From Oceaniglobus trochenteri (GTDB lineage Bacteria > Pseudomonadota > Alphaproteobacteria > Rhodobacterales > Rhodobacteraceae), in NCBI RefSeq assembly GCF_020529025.1, contig NZ_JACNMM010000005.1, positions 186,001 through 250,000 of the forward strand: a stretch of 64,000 nt of DNA, read 5' to 3'. Position numbers and translations under genes: made by a program. Below, piece after piece: positions 1 to 8,487 of this stretch. The notes under the pieces were generated by a model. It saw nothing but the letters and a program-made list of their open reading frames with translations, ran no database searches and had not been told where the DNA came from. Positions within the stretch are counted from its first letter, which is position 1, and the number at the start of each line of letters is the position of its first letter.

Positions 1-76
1 CCGCCGCCAATGCCGCGTCGATCTGCTGAGCGGTGGGGGGTGGCGGTTTCTTCTTCGGCGTCAGTGTCTTGACCAT
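1..76 (-). CDS. Start of an unidentified gene, cut by the window edge
   Basis: Only the first 25 codons are visible. The ATG lies 4 bases beyond the preT stop codon, on the same strand, so the gene is probably co-transcribed with preT. The visible N-terminus is basic and proline-rich (MVKTLTPKKKPPPP, then TAQQIDAALAA). It does not look like the start of PreA, the usual partner of PreT. The family cannot be named from this fragment. That it is a real gene rests on the tight spacing and the uninterrupted frame to the edge. Confidence 0.45.
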   Translation of the reverse strand, partial: MVKTLTPKKKPPPPTAQQIDAALAA

Positions 77-80
77 GGGT

Positions 81-1412
81 TCAGCCTTTCGCCATCAGGG
101 TTTCGTGAATATCCATTGCCGCATCGCGCCCCTGGGCCACGGCGGTAACGGTCAGGTCTTCGCCGGTGCCGGTGCAATCGCCCCCGGCCCAGACGCCTTT
201 CATCCCGGTGCGCCCCGGCCCCGAGGTTGCGATGCGCTGCCCCTCAAGCGTAAGGCCCTCGGGCGATCTGTCGATCTGCTGGCCGATGGCCTTCAGCACC
301 TGATCGGCGGCCAGGCGGAAGGTTTCGCCGGTCGGCTCCAGCGTGTCCGAGACATAGGCGAATTCGATCTCCTGCGCGTAGCGTTTGCCGTGGACGGCGA
401 CGGGCACCGCGTGGGTGATGATGCGCACGCCCTTGGACGCCGCCAGGTCCTGTTCCCAGGCCGATGCATTCATCGCCTCGCGCCCGCGACGATAGACGAT
501 GGTGACATTCTCGGCCCCCAGAAGGCGCGCCTGGACCGCCGCATCCACGGCCGTCATGCCGCCGCCGATCACCACCACGTTGCGTCCCACGGGCAGGATG
601 GCGAAATCGGGCGATTGGCGCAGCTCGGAGATGAAGTTCACGGCATCCAGCACGCCGTGCTTTTCCGCCCCCGGCACCGTCAGGGCGCGCACGCCGCCAA
701 GGCCGATGGCCAGGAAGACGGCGTCGAAGTCATCGGTCAGGGCGCCCAGCGACAGGTCTTCGCCAAGCCGCTTTCCCAGCACCGTTTCAATGCCGCCGAT
801 CGAAAGCAGCCAGTCAACCTCGGCCTGGGCGAACCCATCGGGGGTCTTGTAACTGGCGATGCCGTATTCGTTCAGACCGCCCGGTTTGGGCCGCCCGTCG
901 TAAAGCGTGACGCCGTGTCCCAGCATGGCCAGCCGGTGTGCACAGGCCAGGCCCGCAGGCCCTGCCCCCACCACCGCCACCCGCCTGCCCGTCTCGGGCG
1001 CGCGGGTGAAGGGATGCACCCCGGCACCCATCAGCGTGTCGGTGGCGTGGCGTTGAAGGCGCCCGATCTCAACCGGCTTGCCCTCGGCCGCCTCGCGCAC
1101 GCAGGCCTCTTCGCAGAGCGTCTCGGTGGGGCAGACCCGGGCGCACATGCCGCCCAGGATGTTCTGGTCGAAAATGGTGCGCGCCGCCGCTTCGGGCGTG
1201 CCCGTGGCGATCTGGCGGATGAACAGCGGAATGTCGATGGCGGTGGGACAGGCCGTGATGCAGGGCGCGTCATGGCAGAAATAGCACCGGTCGGCGGCCA
1301 CGGCGGCCTCGTGGGCATCGAAGGGGGCGTGAAGATCGGTGAAATTGTCGCGATAGGCCTCGGCGGGCAAACGCCCTGCCGCGACCCCCGGTGTCATCTG
1401 ACTGTTGCTCAT
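81..1412 (-). CDS. preT: NAD(P)-dependent dihydropyrimidine dehydrogenase subunit PreT
   Basis: A 443-residue flavoprotein of the GltD/PreT family. The N-terminal region carries the cysteine pattern for [4Fe-4S] clusters (CYFCHDAPCITACP near residue 43, then CARVCPTETLCEEAC near 90). A FAD-binding motif VAVVGAGPAGLACAHRLA follows near residue 145, and a second dinucleotide fold VVVIGGGMTAVDAA near 275. In characterised systems PreT passes electrons from NAD(P)H to PreA, which reduces uracil and thymine in the first step of pyrimidine breakdown. The start is supported by a GGAGAGG ribosome-binding site. A palindrome resembling a RutR-type operator lies 46-71 bases upstream, which fits a pyrimidine-responsive gene. 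A glutamate-synthase small-subunit role is less likely, because the length and N-terminus fit PreT and no gltB is nearby. Confidence 0.85.
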   Translation of the reverse strand: MSNSQMTPGVAAGRLPAEAYRDNFTDLHAPFDAHEAAVAADRCYFCHDAPCITACPTAIDIPLFIRQIATGTPEAAARTIFDQNILGGMCARVCPTETLCEEACVREAAEGKPVEIGRLQRHATDTLMGAGVHPFTRAPETGRRVAVVGAGPAGLACAHRLAMLGHGVTLYDGRPKPGGLNEYGIASYKTPDGFAQAEVDWLLSIGGIETVLGKRLGEDLSLGALTDDFDAVFLAIGLGGVRALTVPGAEKHGVLDAVNFISELRQSPDFAILPVGRNVVVIGGGMTAVDAAVQARLLGAENVTIVYRRGREAMNASAWEQDLAASKGVRIITHAVPVAVHGKRYAQEIEFAYVSDTLEPTGETFRLAADQVLKAIGQQIDRSPEGLTLEGQRIATSGPGRTGMKGVWAGGDCTGTGEDLTVTAVAQGRDAAMDIHETLMAKG

Positions 1413-1457
1413 CGCTGCCTCTCCGGTTGCTGGAACACTTTCACAGTGCCACAGGTT

Positions 1458-1483
1458 GAAATTTTATCAACTGGTAAAATTTC
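1458..1483. promoter_or_regulatory. Palindromic operator upstream of preT
   Basis: Two perfect 9-base arms, GAAATTTTA and TAAAATTTC, are separated by 8 bases (TCAACTGG). With one mismatch the symmetry continues inwards to a 2-base centre (TTTATCA-AC-TGGTAAA). This resembles the TTGACCA-NN-TGGTCAA site known for the pyrimidine regulator RutR (TetR family). It is the most AT-rich stretch nearby and sits in the short gap before preT, so it is probably the operator of preT. Which protein binds it is inference. Confidence 0.6.
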
Positions 1484-1497
1484 GCGGATCGGCCCCC

Positions 1498-1842
1498 TTA
1501 CGGAATGAAATTACCCAGCCAGTTCCCATGCGCCCAGCCCAGGGTGTTGTTCGGGCCAAAGCTGATGGCGTGCCATTTGCCGCGCTTGGCATATGTGCCC
1601 ACGCGGTCGCCGTTGTGCACCTTGCCGATCATCGGATAGTTCGAGCCCGGCCCGGTGCGTACCGCCAGAAAACCATCGCCCTTGGGGTTCAGCCCCATGA
1701 CGGTGGCGACCCCGAAACAGGCCGCCTCCGAATTCGGCGGGCAGTAGGTATCGAATGGCACGTCGAGCAGCTGGGCCAGGGCGGGCGCCGAGGACAGCGA
1801 AACGAGAAGGCCGACAGCAACAGCGGCGATACGGGTGGGCAT
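1498..1842 (-). CDS. Small secreted protein with a bacterial SH3 domain
   Basis: The 114-residue product begins with a clear signal peptide (MPTRIAAVAVGLL to a cut after PALA, near residue 23). The rest matches a bacterial SH3 (SH3_3-type) fold: LAVRTGPGSNYPMIGKVHNGD, then GKWHAISF and GWAHGNWL. Such domains bind peptidoglycan or proteins in the periplasm. The frame stays open for 37 codons upstream, but the internal ATG at 1842 is preferred because an AAGGAG site lies 9 bases before it and the signal peptide starts there. Cys residues flank the domain start (YCPPNSEAACFG). The specific role is unknown. Confidence 0.75.
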   Translation of the reverse strand: MPTRIAAVAVGLLVSLSSAPALAQLLDVPFDTYCPPNSEAACFGVATVMGLNPKGDGFLAVRTGPGSNYPMIGKVHNGDRVGTYAKRGKWHAISFGPNNTLGWAHGNWLGNFIP

Positions 1843-1991
1843 CTTTACAACTCCTTGACGATTTCGGTGCTTGGCTGTCGCCATGGTACACGGCGCCCAA
1901 CACACCACCAAGCTGCATGTTGCCCGCTCATGCCGCTTTGGCCGGGCGTGCAACGGTGCTATGATCCCTTTTTCAGAAGGAGTTTCCGGCC

Positions 1992-2336
1992 ATGTTACGC
2001 ATTGTTCTTGCCACGCTTGTCGCGCTTTGGGCGACAGGCGCCGCCGCCCAGAGCTGTTCCGAGATCAAGTTTGCGCGCGGCGCCTCGTCCGGCGCGGTTT
2101 CTGGTGTCGTCGCGCCGGGAGAGTCGATTTGCTTTCTCTTCGGGTCGGGCGCGGGCCAGACGGCACGCATCCGCCTGTCGGGCAGCAACAACGTCTGTTT
2201 CGGCATCGACGGCATCGACGATTGCCAGGAGGATTTCAGCTTCCGCACCCAGGCGGCCACCTATGTGATCCGCGTTCACCAGTTGTTTCGCAGCGCCCGG
2301 ACCGAACCGTTCCGCCTTGACCTCAGTATTCGCTGA
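1992..2336 (+). CDS. Small secreted protein of unknown function
   Basis: A 114-residue product with a signal peptide (MLRIVLATLVALWATGAAA, cut before QSCSE). An AGAAGGAG ribosome-binding site sits 9 bases before the ATG. The mature part has four Cys residues (SCSEIK, SICFLF, NVCFGI, DDCQED) and looks like a compact beta-rich domain: GESICFLFGSGAGQTARIRL resembles pre-peptidase C-terminal or inhibitor-like folds, but I do not recognise a family. It is divergent from the SH3 gene and is followed by a GC-rich stem-loop. No function is proposed. Confidence 0.65.
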   Translation: MLRIVLATLVALWATGAAAQSCSEIKFARGASSGAVSGVVAPGESICFLFGSGAGQTARIRLSGSNNVCFGIDGIDDCQEDFSFRTQAATYVIRVHQLFRSARTEPFRLDLSIR

Positions 2337-2347
2337 CCGTGCCACGG

Positions 2348-2372
2348 CCCGCCCGCCAGATGGCCGGGCGGG
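2348..2372 (+). terminator. GC-rich stem-loop after the small secreted gene
   Basis: CCCGCCCG and CGGGCGGG form an 8-bp perfect stem around a 9-base loop, starting 11 bases after the stop codon at 2336. No T-tract follows directly, so it is an atypical intrinsic terminator, or an RNA-stabilising hairpin that separates the secreted gene from accB. Confidence 0.45.
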
Positions 2373-2467
2373 TGCCCGCGCGGTCCGGTTTTACGTCTTT
2401 CTTCCCCGGCAACGCTGACATATACCGAACGAAAGATGGCCAGAGGCCACACGGGAATGAGGATGGC

Positions 2468-2965
2468 ATGACAGAGAAAACGCATAAATCCGACGTCGCC
2501 TTTATCGAGGCATTGGCAAAGCTGCTGCGCGAGAACGATCTTACCGAACTCAGCGTCAAACGCGAGTATGGCGAGGACGACAGCCTGGACGTGCGCGTAT
2601 CGCGCAGCATTCCCGCCCCCGTCGCGGCCCCCGCCCCTGCCCCCTTTGCTGCGCCTGCCGCACCGGCAGCCCCCGCCGCGCCCGCGGCCCCGGCCGCTGG
2701 TGGTGAACGTGCGGAAGACCCCGCCGATCACCCCGGCGCGGTGACATCGCCCATGGTCGGCACCGTCTATCTTTCGCCCGAACCCGGCACCCCGCCCTTC
2801 GTGAAGATCGGCGACAGGGTAAGCGAGGGTCAGCCCCTGCTGATCGTCGAGGCGATGAAGACCATGAACCAGATTCCCGCCCTCAAGGCCGGCACGGTCA
2901 AGCGTATCCTGATCGAAGACGGCACGCCCGTCGAATTCGGTGCCCCCCTGATGATCATCGAATAA
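2468..2965 (+). CDS. accB: Biotin carboxyl carrier protein of acetyl-CoA carboxylase
   Basis: A 165-residue carrier. An N-terminal helical part (THKSDVAFIEALAKLL) is followed by an Ala/Pro-rich flexible linker (about residues 50-80) and a C-terminal biotinyl domain. The biotinylation motif VEAMKTMN places the modified lysine near residue 131. AccB carries carboxybiotin between AccC and the AccAD transferase in the first committed step of fatty-acid synthesis. The frame is open upstream, but the ATG at 2468 matches the usual AccB start. accC follows 12 bases downstream, the standard accBC operon. Confidence 0.95.
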   Translation: MTEKTHKSDVAFIEALAKLLRENDLTELSVKREYGEDDSLDVRVSRSIPAPVAAPAPAPFAAPAAPAAPAAPAAPAAGGERAEDPADHPGAVTSPMVGTVYLSPEPGTPPFVKIGDRVSEGQPLLIVEAMKTMNQIPALKAGTVKRILIEDGTPVEFGAPLMIIE

Positions 2966-2977
2966 GGACACCTGCCC

Positions 2978-4324
2978 ATGTTCGACAAGATCCTGATCGC
3001 CAACCGGGGCGAAATCGCCCTGCGTGTCATTCGTGCCTGCCGCGAGATGGGCATCGCCAGCGTCGCCGTGCATTCCACCGCCGATGCGGACGCGATGCAT
3101 GTGCGCATGGCCGACGAAAGCATCTGCATCGGCCCGCCCTCGGGGTCGCAAAGCTATCTCTCGGTGCCGGCCATCATTTCCGCCTGCGAGATCACGGGCG
3201 CCCAGGCCATCCACCCGGGATACGGGTTCCTGTCGGAAAACGCCGCCTTCGTGCAGATCGTCGAAGATCATCAGCTGACCTTCATCGGCCCCTCGGCCGA
3301 ACACATCCGCATCATGGGCGACAAGATCACCGCCAAGGAAACCATGAAGAAGCTGGGCGTGCCCTGCGTGCCGGGCAGCGACGGCGGGGTTCCCGACCTC
3401 GACACCGCAAGGACGGTGGCCGAACAGATCGGCTATCCGGTCATCATCAAGGCCACCGCCGGTGGTGGCGGGCGCGGCATGAAGCTGGCCAAGACCGCGG
3501 CCGAGCTTGAGAACGCCTTCCGCACCGCGCGCAGCGAATCCAAGGCCGCCTTCGGCAACGATGAGGTCTATATCGAGAAATACCTCACCACGCCGCGCCA
3601 TATCGAAATCCAGGTCTTTGGCGATGGCAAGGGCCGCGCCGTGCACCTGGGCGAAAGGGATTGTTCGCTGCAGCGCCGCCACCAGAAGGTGCTTGAGGAA
3701 GCGCCCGGCCCCTCGATCACGCCCGAACAGCGCGCCCGCATCGGCAAGGTCTGCGCCGATGCCGTGGCCAAGATCGGCTATTCCGGGGCCGGCACCATCG
3801 AATTCCTCTACGAGAACGACGAATTCTACTTCATCGAGATGAACACCCGCCTGCAGGTGGAACACCCGGTGACCGAGGCCGTGTTCGGTGTCGACCTGGT
3901 GCGCGAACAGATCCGCGTTGCCGCCGGCCTGCCGATGGAGTTCAACCAGAACACCCTGCGCCTGAACGGCCATGCCATCGAGGTGCGGATCAACGCCGAG
4001 AAACTGCCCAACTTCTCGCCCTCACCGGGGCGGATCACGCAGTACCATTCTCCCGGCGGCCTGGGCGTGCGCATGGATTCGGCCATCTATGACGGCTACC
4101 GCATCCCGCCCTACTACGATTCGCTGATCGGCAAGCTGATCGTCCACGGGCGCGACCGCCCCGAGGCACTGGCCCGTCTGTCGCGCGCCCTGGGCGAGCT
4201 GATCGTCGATGGCGTGGATACCACCGTTCCGCTGTTCAACGCCCTCCTGCGGGAAGAGGCGGTACAGACCGGCGGCTACAACATCCACTGGCTGGAACAC
4301 TGGCTGGAAACCAACCTGGGATAG
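2978..4324 (+). CDS. accC: Biotin carboxylase subunit of acetyl-CoA carboxylase
   Basis: A 448-residue ATP-grasp enzyme that carboxylates the biotin on AccB, using ATP and bicarbonate. It starts with the typical [19 protein letters not shown], has the glycine-rich ATP loop [10 protein letters not shown] near residue 165, and the catalytic region [15 protein letters not shown] near 285. The length equals that of the family. An AAGGA site precedes the ATG. accB lies just upstream, and aat begins 4 bases after its stop, so the three genes probably share a transcript. Confidence 0.97.
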   Translation: MFDKILIANRGEIALRVIRACREMGIASVAVHSTADADAMHVRMADESICIGPPSGSQSYLSVPAIISACEITGAQAIHPGYGFLSENAAFVQIVEDHQLTFIGPSAEHIRIMGDKITAKETMKKLGVPCVPGSDGGVPDLDTARTVAEQIGYPVIIKATAGGGGRGMKLAKTAAELENAFRTARSESKAAFGNDEVYIEKYLTTPRHIEIQVFGDGKGRAVHLGERDCSLQRRHQKVLEEAPGPSITPEQRARIGKVCADAVAKIGYSGAGTIEFLYENDEFYFIEMNTRLQVEHPVTEAVFGVDLVREQIRVAAGLPMEFNQNTLRLNGHAIEVRINAEKLPNFSPSPGRITQYHSPGGLGVRMDSAIYDGYRIPPYYDSLIGKLIVHGRDRPEALARLSRALGELIVDGVDTTVPLFNALLREEAVQTGGYNIHWLEHWLETNLG

Positions 4325-4328
4325 GTCG

Positions 4329-4988
4329 TTGGCTCACGGATCGCTCCCGCTTGCACTGACGCCGCAGATGTTGCTGCGCGGCTATGCGAACGGGATCTTT
4401 CCCATGGCCGACAGCCGCGATTCCGACACCCTGCACTGGATCGACCCGCAGTTTCGCGGCATCTTTCCGCTGGATCGGTTCCACGTTTCGCGCAGCCTGC
4501 GCCGCCGGATTCGCGGCGGCGCCTTCGACATCCACTTCGACCGGGATTTTGCCGCGGTGGTTCAGGCCTGCGCCGACCGCGAGGAAACCTGGATCAATGC
4601 CACGATCTTCGATCTCTATTGCGCGCTGCACGCGGGCGGCGCGGCCCATTGCGTCGGGGTTTACGAGGGCGAAACGCTGGTGGGCGGCGTCTATGGCGTG
4701 GTCATCGGCGCGGCCTTCTTCGGCGAAAGCATGTTCTCGCGGCGGACCGATGCTTCGAAGGTGGCGCTGACCTACCTTGTCGACCGGTTGCGCATGGGGG
4801 AATTCGTGCTGTTCGACACCCAGTTCCTGACGCCTCACCTTGCCAGCCTGGGGGCGATCGAAATTCCCCGGGCGCGGTATCACCGCCTATTGGCCGATGC
4901 GATTGCCCGGAAGGCCGACTTTTCGCTGGCCGGGCCCGCTGCCCCGCCCGCCGATCAGGTCTTGCAGCGGATGACCCAGACATCGTAA
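4329..4988 (+). CDS. aat: Leucyl/phenylalanyl-tRNA--protein transferase
   Basis: Aat attaches Leu or Phe from tRNA to proteins with N-terminal Arg or Lys, marking them for ClpAP (N-degron pathway). Family motifs are present: LTPQMLLRGYANGIFPM, then LHWIDPQFRGIF, the core GGVYGVVIGAAFFGESMFSR, and FDTQFLTPHLASLGAIEIPR. No ATG precedes the conserved LTPQ segment in this frame after the accC stop, so a TTG start at 4329 is chosen (219 residues, normal length). The ATG at 4368 would cut into the domain. Its 3' end overlaps the convergent DUF2155 gene by 34 bases. Confidence 0.88.
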   Translation: MAHGSLPLALTPQMLLRGYANGIFPMADSRDSDTLHWIDPQFRGIFPLDRFHVSRSLRRRIRGGAFDIHFDRDFAAVVQACADREETWINATIFDLYCALHAGGAAHCVGVYEGETLVGGVYGVVIGAAFFGESMFSRRTDASKVALTYLVDRLRMGEFVLFDTQFLTPHLASLGAIEIPRARYHRLLADAIARKADFSLAGPAAPPADQVLQRMTQTS

Positions 4989-5341
4989 CGCGCATGTTCC
5001 AGCGCGTTCAGACCGGGGCTTGACGCGATCATCCAGCCCTGGAAATGCGGCTGATCCACTCCCGCATCGCGGATCACCAGCCAGGCATAGGCATCGCCCG
5101 CCGGGTTGTTCGCGGGATAGCGACAGTCGCCCAGCGTGATCTGCAACCGCCCCAGCGCCACCGTCTGCCCCACCGAAATGTCGATCTCGGAGACGATGCC
5201 CGACACCTTGTCGAGCCCGCGCAGGATCGCCCCCGGCGCGCTTTGCACGCGGGCCGAACTGCTTTCGACGTCGATGGCCTGGCCATGCAGGGGCGCGGCA
5301 GCCCCCAGAAGGGCCGCGCAAAGGGCAAGTGGTTTCAGCAT
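4955..5341 (-). CDS. DUF2155-family secreted protein
   Basis: A 128-residue protein with a signal peptide (MLKPLALCAALLGAAAPLHG). The body, with QITLGDCRYPANNPAGDAYAW, HFQGWMIASSPGLNAL and DVWVIRCKT, fits the DUF2155 family of alphaproteobacteria. Its role is unknown; it is predicted to be periplasmic. It lies 47 bases downstream of the NDUFA12 gene on the same strand, and this pairing beside aat-accCB is a familiar arrangement in Rhodobacterales. The ATG at 5341 starts the signal peptide, although the ribosome-binding site is weak. The 3' end overlaps aat on the opposite strand. Confidence 0.82.
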   Translation of the reverse strand: MLKPLALCAALLGAAAPLHGQAIDVESSSARVQSAPGAILRGLDKVSGIVSEIDISVGQTVALGRLQITLGDCRYPANNPAGDAYAWLVIRDAGVDQPHFQGWMIASSPGLNALEHARYDVWVIRCKT

Positions 5342-5388
5342 CAGGTGGATGGCTCGGACAGATTGGGCATCGGCGCGGACATGGCCGG

Positions 5389-5772
5389 TTATTCCGGCGT
5401 CCATGCCTCGTAATCCGAACGCGGCGCCGGATCGGTGCGCCGCAGCGACCCCGCCGGCGCATAGGCCATGGCGGTGCCCGTCATGTTGGGGATATGCGGC
5501 TTTTGCCAGGCGCGGTGCTGCAACGGGGCCTTTGTGGGCGGTTCGGCCCAGGTGTGGTGCAGCCAGCCGTGCCAATCGGGGTTGACGCGCGATGCCTCGA
5601 CATCACCGTTGAAGATCACCCAGCGGCGCGACTTGTCGGCGTTCTCGTAATAGATATTGCCGGCCTCGTCCTCGCCCACCTTGGTGCCCTTGCGCCAGGT
5701 CCACAGCTGGGTGTTCAGCGTCTGGCCGTTCCACCATGTCGCGGCGCGCAGAATCGATTTGAGAATGCCCAT
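5389..5772 (-). CDS. NADH:ubiquinone oxidoreductase accessory subunit, NDUFA12 family
   Basis: A 127-residue homologue of the mitochondrial complex I accessory subunit NDUFA12 (B17.2). Diagnostic segments are [34 protein letters not shown] and [11 protein letters not shown]. In alphaproteobacteria this small cytosolic-side subunit joins complex I, and the gene usually lies away from the nuo operon, as here. The start is fixed by a GGAGG site 6 bases before the ATG. Upstream lies a copy of the dispersed intergenic repeat, then the Rid-family gene. Confidence 0.9.
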   Translation of the reverse strand: MGILKSILRAATWWNGQTLNTQLWTWRKGTKVGEDEAGNIYYENADKSRRWVIFNGDVEASRVNPDWHGWLHHTWAEPPTKAPLQHRAWQKPHIPNMTGTAMAYAPAGSLRRTDPAPRSDYEAWTPE

Positions 5773-5887
5773 CTTGGCCTCCGATTTCACTTGCGCCCAG
5801 ATATGGACCAAGCGCGCCGCAAGGTCCAGTGGGCGCGGCCCGCTGCGCGGAAATTGGCAGCGGCAGCGCGGGGGGATGGAACGGGAA

Positions 5888-5913
5888 GTGAGTATTTTTG
5901 GCAAGAAAGAGAG
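5888..5913 (+). repeat. Dispersed intergenic repeat, copy A
   Basis: The core GAGTATTTTTGGCAAGAAAG resembles copy D at 56397 (GAGTATTTGAAGCAAGAAAG). Copies B and C (42237, 48679) share the GGATATTTG...CCAAAGA layout. It is AT-rich within a GC-rich context and lies between two genes of the same strand. Confidence 0.5.
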
Positions 5914-5925
5914 GGCGCGTGGGGG

Positions 5926-6312
5926 TCAGCCGGTGGCGGCGCGCCATGCTGTAAGCTCGATCTCGATCCGGTATTCCGGCGCGATCAGCCCGCATTCGAT
6001 CATGGTGGCGGCGGGGGGATGGGCACCGAAGGCGGCGCGCAGAACCGGCCAGCAAGCCTCGAACTCACCCGCATCGGGCAGCATGTAGGTTACGCGGACG
6101 GTATCGGAGAAATCGGCGCCTGCCTCGGCCAGCGCCCGGCGGATCACCGCCAGCGCGCCTTCGCATTGCGCGGCAACCCCGGCGGGCGGCTTGCCCGTGG
6201 CCGGATCGGGCGGGCATACCGTGCCGGAAACGCTGATCCAGCCATCGGCCACCACCGCGCGGCAGTAGCCGATCCTGTCTTCATAGACACCGCCCGAAAA
6301 GATGCGGCGCAT
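5926..6312 (-). CDS. Rid-family (YjgF/YER057c/UK114) protein
   Basis: A 128-residue small trimer-forming protein of the Rid family. Landmarks are the N-terminal IGYCRAVVADGWISVSGTV, AVIRRALAEAGADFSDTVRVT in the middle, and a C-terminal IEIELTAW. True RidA hydrolyses reactive enamine/imine intermediates from PLP enzymes with an active-site Arg. That Arg, expected just before the conserved Leu-Pro, is not evident here: the segment reads CGLIAPEYRIEIEL. This may therefore be another Rid subfamily with a different or no deaminase activity. It begins 9 bases after the clpX stop and is likely co-transcribed with it. Confidence 0.82.
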   Translation of the reverse strand: MRRIFSGGVYEDRIGYCRAVVADGWISVSGTVCPPDPATGKPPAGVAAQCEGALAVIRRALAEAGADFSDTVRVTYMLPDAGEFEACWPVLRAAFGAHPPAATMIECGLIAPEYRIEIELTAWRAATG

Positions 6313-6321
6313 GGGCCCGCC

Positions 6322-7587
6322 CTAGCCTGCCGAGGCCGGTGCGGCCTTTTTCTTGGAATCCGAGTGGATCATCAGCGGCGCGGCGCCGGTGTTCACCGCC
6401 TCTTCATTCACCACCACCTCTTCGACGCTGTCCATGCCGGGCAGATCGAACATGGTATCCAGCAGGATATCCTCCATGATCGAGCGCAGGCCGCGCGCAC
6501 CCGTCTTGCGTTCGATCGCGCGCTTGGCGATGGATTGCAGGGCGTCGTCGGTGAAGGTCAGCTGGGCATCCTCAAGCTCGAACAGGCGCTGGTACTGTTT
6601 GACCAGGGCGTTCTTGGGCTGGGTCAGGATGGTGACTAGCGCTTCTTCGTCGAGGTCGGTCAGGGTGGCGATCACCGGCAGGCGGCCGACGAATTCGGGG
6701 ATCAGGCCGAACTTGAGCAGGTCTTCCGGCTCAAGCTCGTTGAACATCTCGCCCACGCCGCGGCTGTCGTTGTCCTTCACATCGGCGCCAAAGCCGATGC
6801 CCGAACCCTTGCCACGCTGGGCGATGATCTTTTCGAGGCCCGCGAAGGCACCGCCGCAGATGAACAGGATGTTCGTCGTATCCACCTGCAGGAATTCCTG
6901 CTGGGGATGCTTGCGCCCGCCCTGGGGCGGCACGCTGGCCACGGTGCCTTCCATGATCTTCAGAAGCGCCTGCTGCACCCCCTCGCCCGACACGTCGCGG
7001 GTTATGCTGGGGTTGTCGGACTTGCGCGTGATCTTGTCGACCTCGTCGATATAGACGATGCCGCGCTGCGCGCGTTCCACGTTGTATTCGGACGCCTGAA
7101 GCAGCTTGAGGATGATGTTCTCGACATCCTCGCCCACGTAACCAGCTTCGGTCAGCGTGGTGGCATCGGCCATGGTGAAGGGCACATCGAGGATGCGTGC
7201 CAGCGTCTGCGCCAGCAGCGTCTTGCCACAGCCGGTGGGGCCGATCAGCATGATGTTGGACTTCGCCAGTTCGATGTCGGATTTCCCGGCATGGTTCAGG
7301 CGCTTGTAATGGTTGTGAACCGCCACCGACAGAACCCGCTTGGCGTGGATCTGGCCGATCACGTAATCGTCCAGCACCTGGCAGATTTCCTTGGGGGTCG
7401 GCACGCCGTCGCTGGATTTCAGCGAGGCCGATTTCGTCTCCTCGCGGATGATGTCCATGCACAGTTCGACGCATTCATCGCAGATGAACACGGTCGGCCC
7501 CGCGATGAGTTTGCGCACCTCATGCTGGCTCTTTCCGCAGAAAGAGCAGTAAAGGGTGTTCTTGCTGTCGCCTGAATTGTTCGCCAT
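6322..7587 (-). CDS. clpX: ATP-dependent Clp protease ATP-binding subunit ClpX
   Basis: A 421-residue AAA+ unfoldase that feeds substrates to ClpP. The N-terminal zinc-binding domain has paired cysteines (CSFCGKS near residue 19, ICDECVELC near 44). The Walker A motif is [12 protein letters not shown] and the conserved [15 protein letters not shown] lies in the middle. The length and C-terminal domain are normal. The gene lies 132 bases downstream of clpP on the same strand, and a stem-loop in that gap could set the relative expression of the two subunits. ClpXP is essential for cell-cycle control in many alphaproteobacteria. Confidence 0.97.
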   Translation of the reverse strand: MANNSGDSKNTLYCSFCGKSQHEVRKLIAGPTVFICDECVELCMDIIREETKSASLKSSDGVPTPKEICQVLDDYVIGQIHAKRVLSVAVHNHYKRLNHAGKSDIELAKSNIMLIGPTGCGKTLLAQTLARILDVPFTMADATTLTEAGYVGEDVENIILKLLQASEYNVERAQRGIVYIDEVDKITRKSDNPSITRDVSGEGVQQALLKIMEGTVASVPPQGGRKHPQQEFLQVDTTNILFICGGAFAGLEKIIAQRGKGSGIGFGADVKDNDSRGVGEMFNELEPEDLLKFGLIPEFVGRLPVIATLTDLDEEALVTILTQPKNALVKQYQRLFELEDAQLTFTDDALQSIAKRAIERKTGARGLRSIMEDILLDTMFDLPGMDSVEEVVVNEEAVNTGAAPLMIHSDSKKKAAPASAG

Positions 7588-7641
7588 CGCTTACCTCTGG
7601 GCCTTTGTCCGCCGTGAATTTCGCCAGCCTGTGCCGGTCTG

Positions 7642-7670
7642 CCTGCCCTGTGCCGTCAGCCTAGGGCAGG
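7642..7670. repeat. Stem-loop between clpP and clpX
   Basis: CCTGCCCT at 7642-7649 and AGGGCAGG at 7663-7670 are perfect inverted arms with a 13-base loop. The T-run (TGTTTTT) follows on the + strand only, so it is not a standard terminator for the clpP transcript, which reads the - strand. It may attenuate or stabilise the clpP-clpX message. Confidence 0.45.
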
Positions 7671-7719
7671 TGTTTTTCGCCCGCAACGCCAAAATGGCAC
7701 GTTCCGGTCACAACCGGTT

Positions 7720-8349
7720 TCAGCTGGCCGGCGTGCCCTTGTCGCGGTTTTCGACGATCTCGTCGATGTGGCCCCATTCCTTGGCCTCTTGCGGAGACAT
7801 GAAATTGTCACGCTCCAGCGCCTTTTCAACCGCCTTCATGGTCTGACCGGTGTGTTTGACGTAAATCCGGTACAGTTGTTCTCGCACCTTCTGGGTTTCG
7901 GCGGCGTGGATCATGATGTCGGTGGCCTGGCCCTGGTACCCGCCCGAGGGCTGGTGCACCATGATGCGGGCATTGGGCAGGGCAAAGCGCATGCCCTTTT
8001 CCCCGGCGCAGGACAGGACCGAACCCATGCTGGCCGCCTGCCCCACCACAAGGGTCGAGACCTTGGGCTTGATGTACTGCATCGTGTCATAGATCGACAG
8101 GCCGGCGGTGACGACACCACCGGGGCTGTTGATGTACATGCTGATGTCCTTGGTGGGGTTCTCGGCCTCGAGGTGCAGAAGCTGCGCGACGATCAGCTGG
8201 CTCATCCCGTCGTGGACGGGGCCGTTGACGAAGATGATCCGTTCCTTCAGCAGGCGCGAGAAGATGTCATAGGCGCGCTCGCCGCGACTGGTCTGCTCGA
8301 CCACCATGGGAACCAGGTTGTTGGTGAAGTAATGTGCTGGGTCTTGCAT
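7720..8349 (-). CDS. clpP: ATP-dependent Clp protease proteolytic subunit ClpP
   Basis: A 209-residue serine peptidase that forms the tetradecameric chamber used with ClpX or ClpA. The catalytic triad is visible: Ser107 in [10 protein letters not shown], His132 in IMVHQPSGG, and Asp181 in LERDNFM. Other family hallmarks are [10 protein letters not shown] and [19 protein letters not shown]. The frame continues 30 codons upstream, but the ATG at 8349 gives the normal length. clpX follows on the same strand. Confidence 0.96.
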   Translation of the reverse strand: MQDPAHYFTNNLVPMVVEQTSRGERAYDIFSRLLKERIIFVNGPVHDGMSQLIVAQLLHLEAENPTKDISMYINSPGGVVTAGLSIYDTMQYIKPKVSTLVVGQAASMGSVLSCAGEKGMRFALPNARIMVHQPSGGYQGQATDIMIHAAETQKVREQLYRIYVKHTGQTMKAVEKALERDNFMSPQEAKEWGHIDEIVENRDKGTPAS

Positions 8350-8406
8350 CTGGGCCTGCCTGTTGTTCGCGTTGGGGCGGAATACCGTGAAACTGCTTGC
8401 CAGAGT

Positions 8407-8436
8407 CTTAGTGGCGCGTCCGGGGGGCTGCAAGGG
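8407..8436 (-). promoter_or_regulatory. Possible heat-shock-type promoter of clpP
   Basis: On the - strand, CCCTTGCAG is followed 11 bases later by CGCCACTAAG, starting about 85 bases before the clpP ATG. The CTTG -35 core and the C-rich -10 with a terminal TAA resemble sigma-32-type promoters. The match is partial and has not been tested. Confidence 0.3.
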
Positions 8437-8487
8437 CATGCCGCCATTCCGCCCCGATTGCTGACGCTGGCGTGATCGCTGCCCCCC

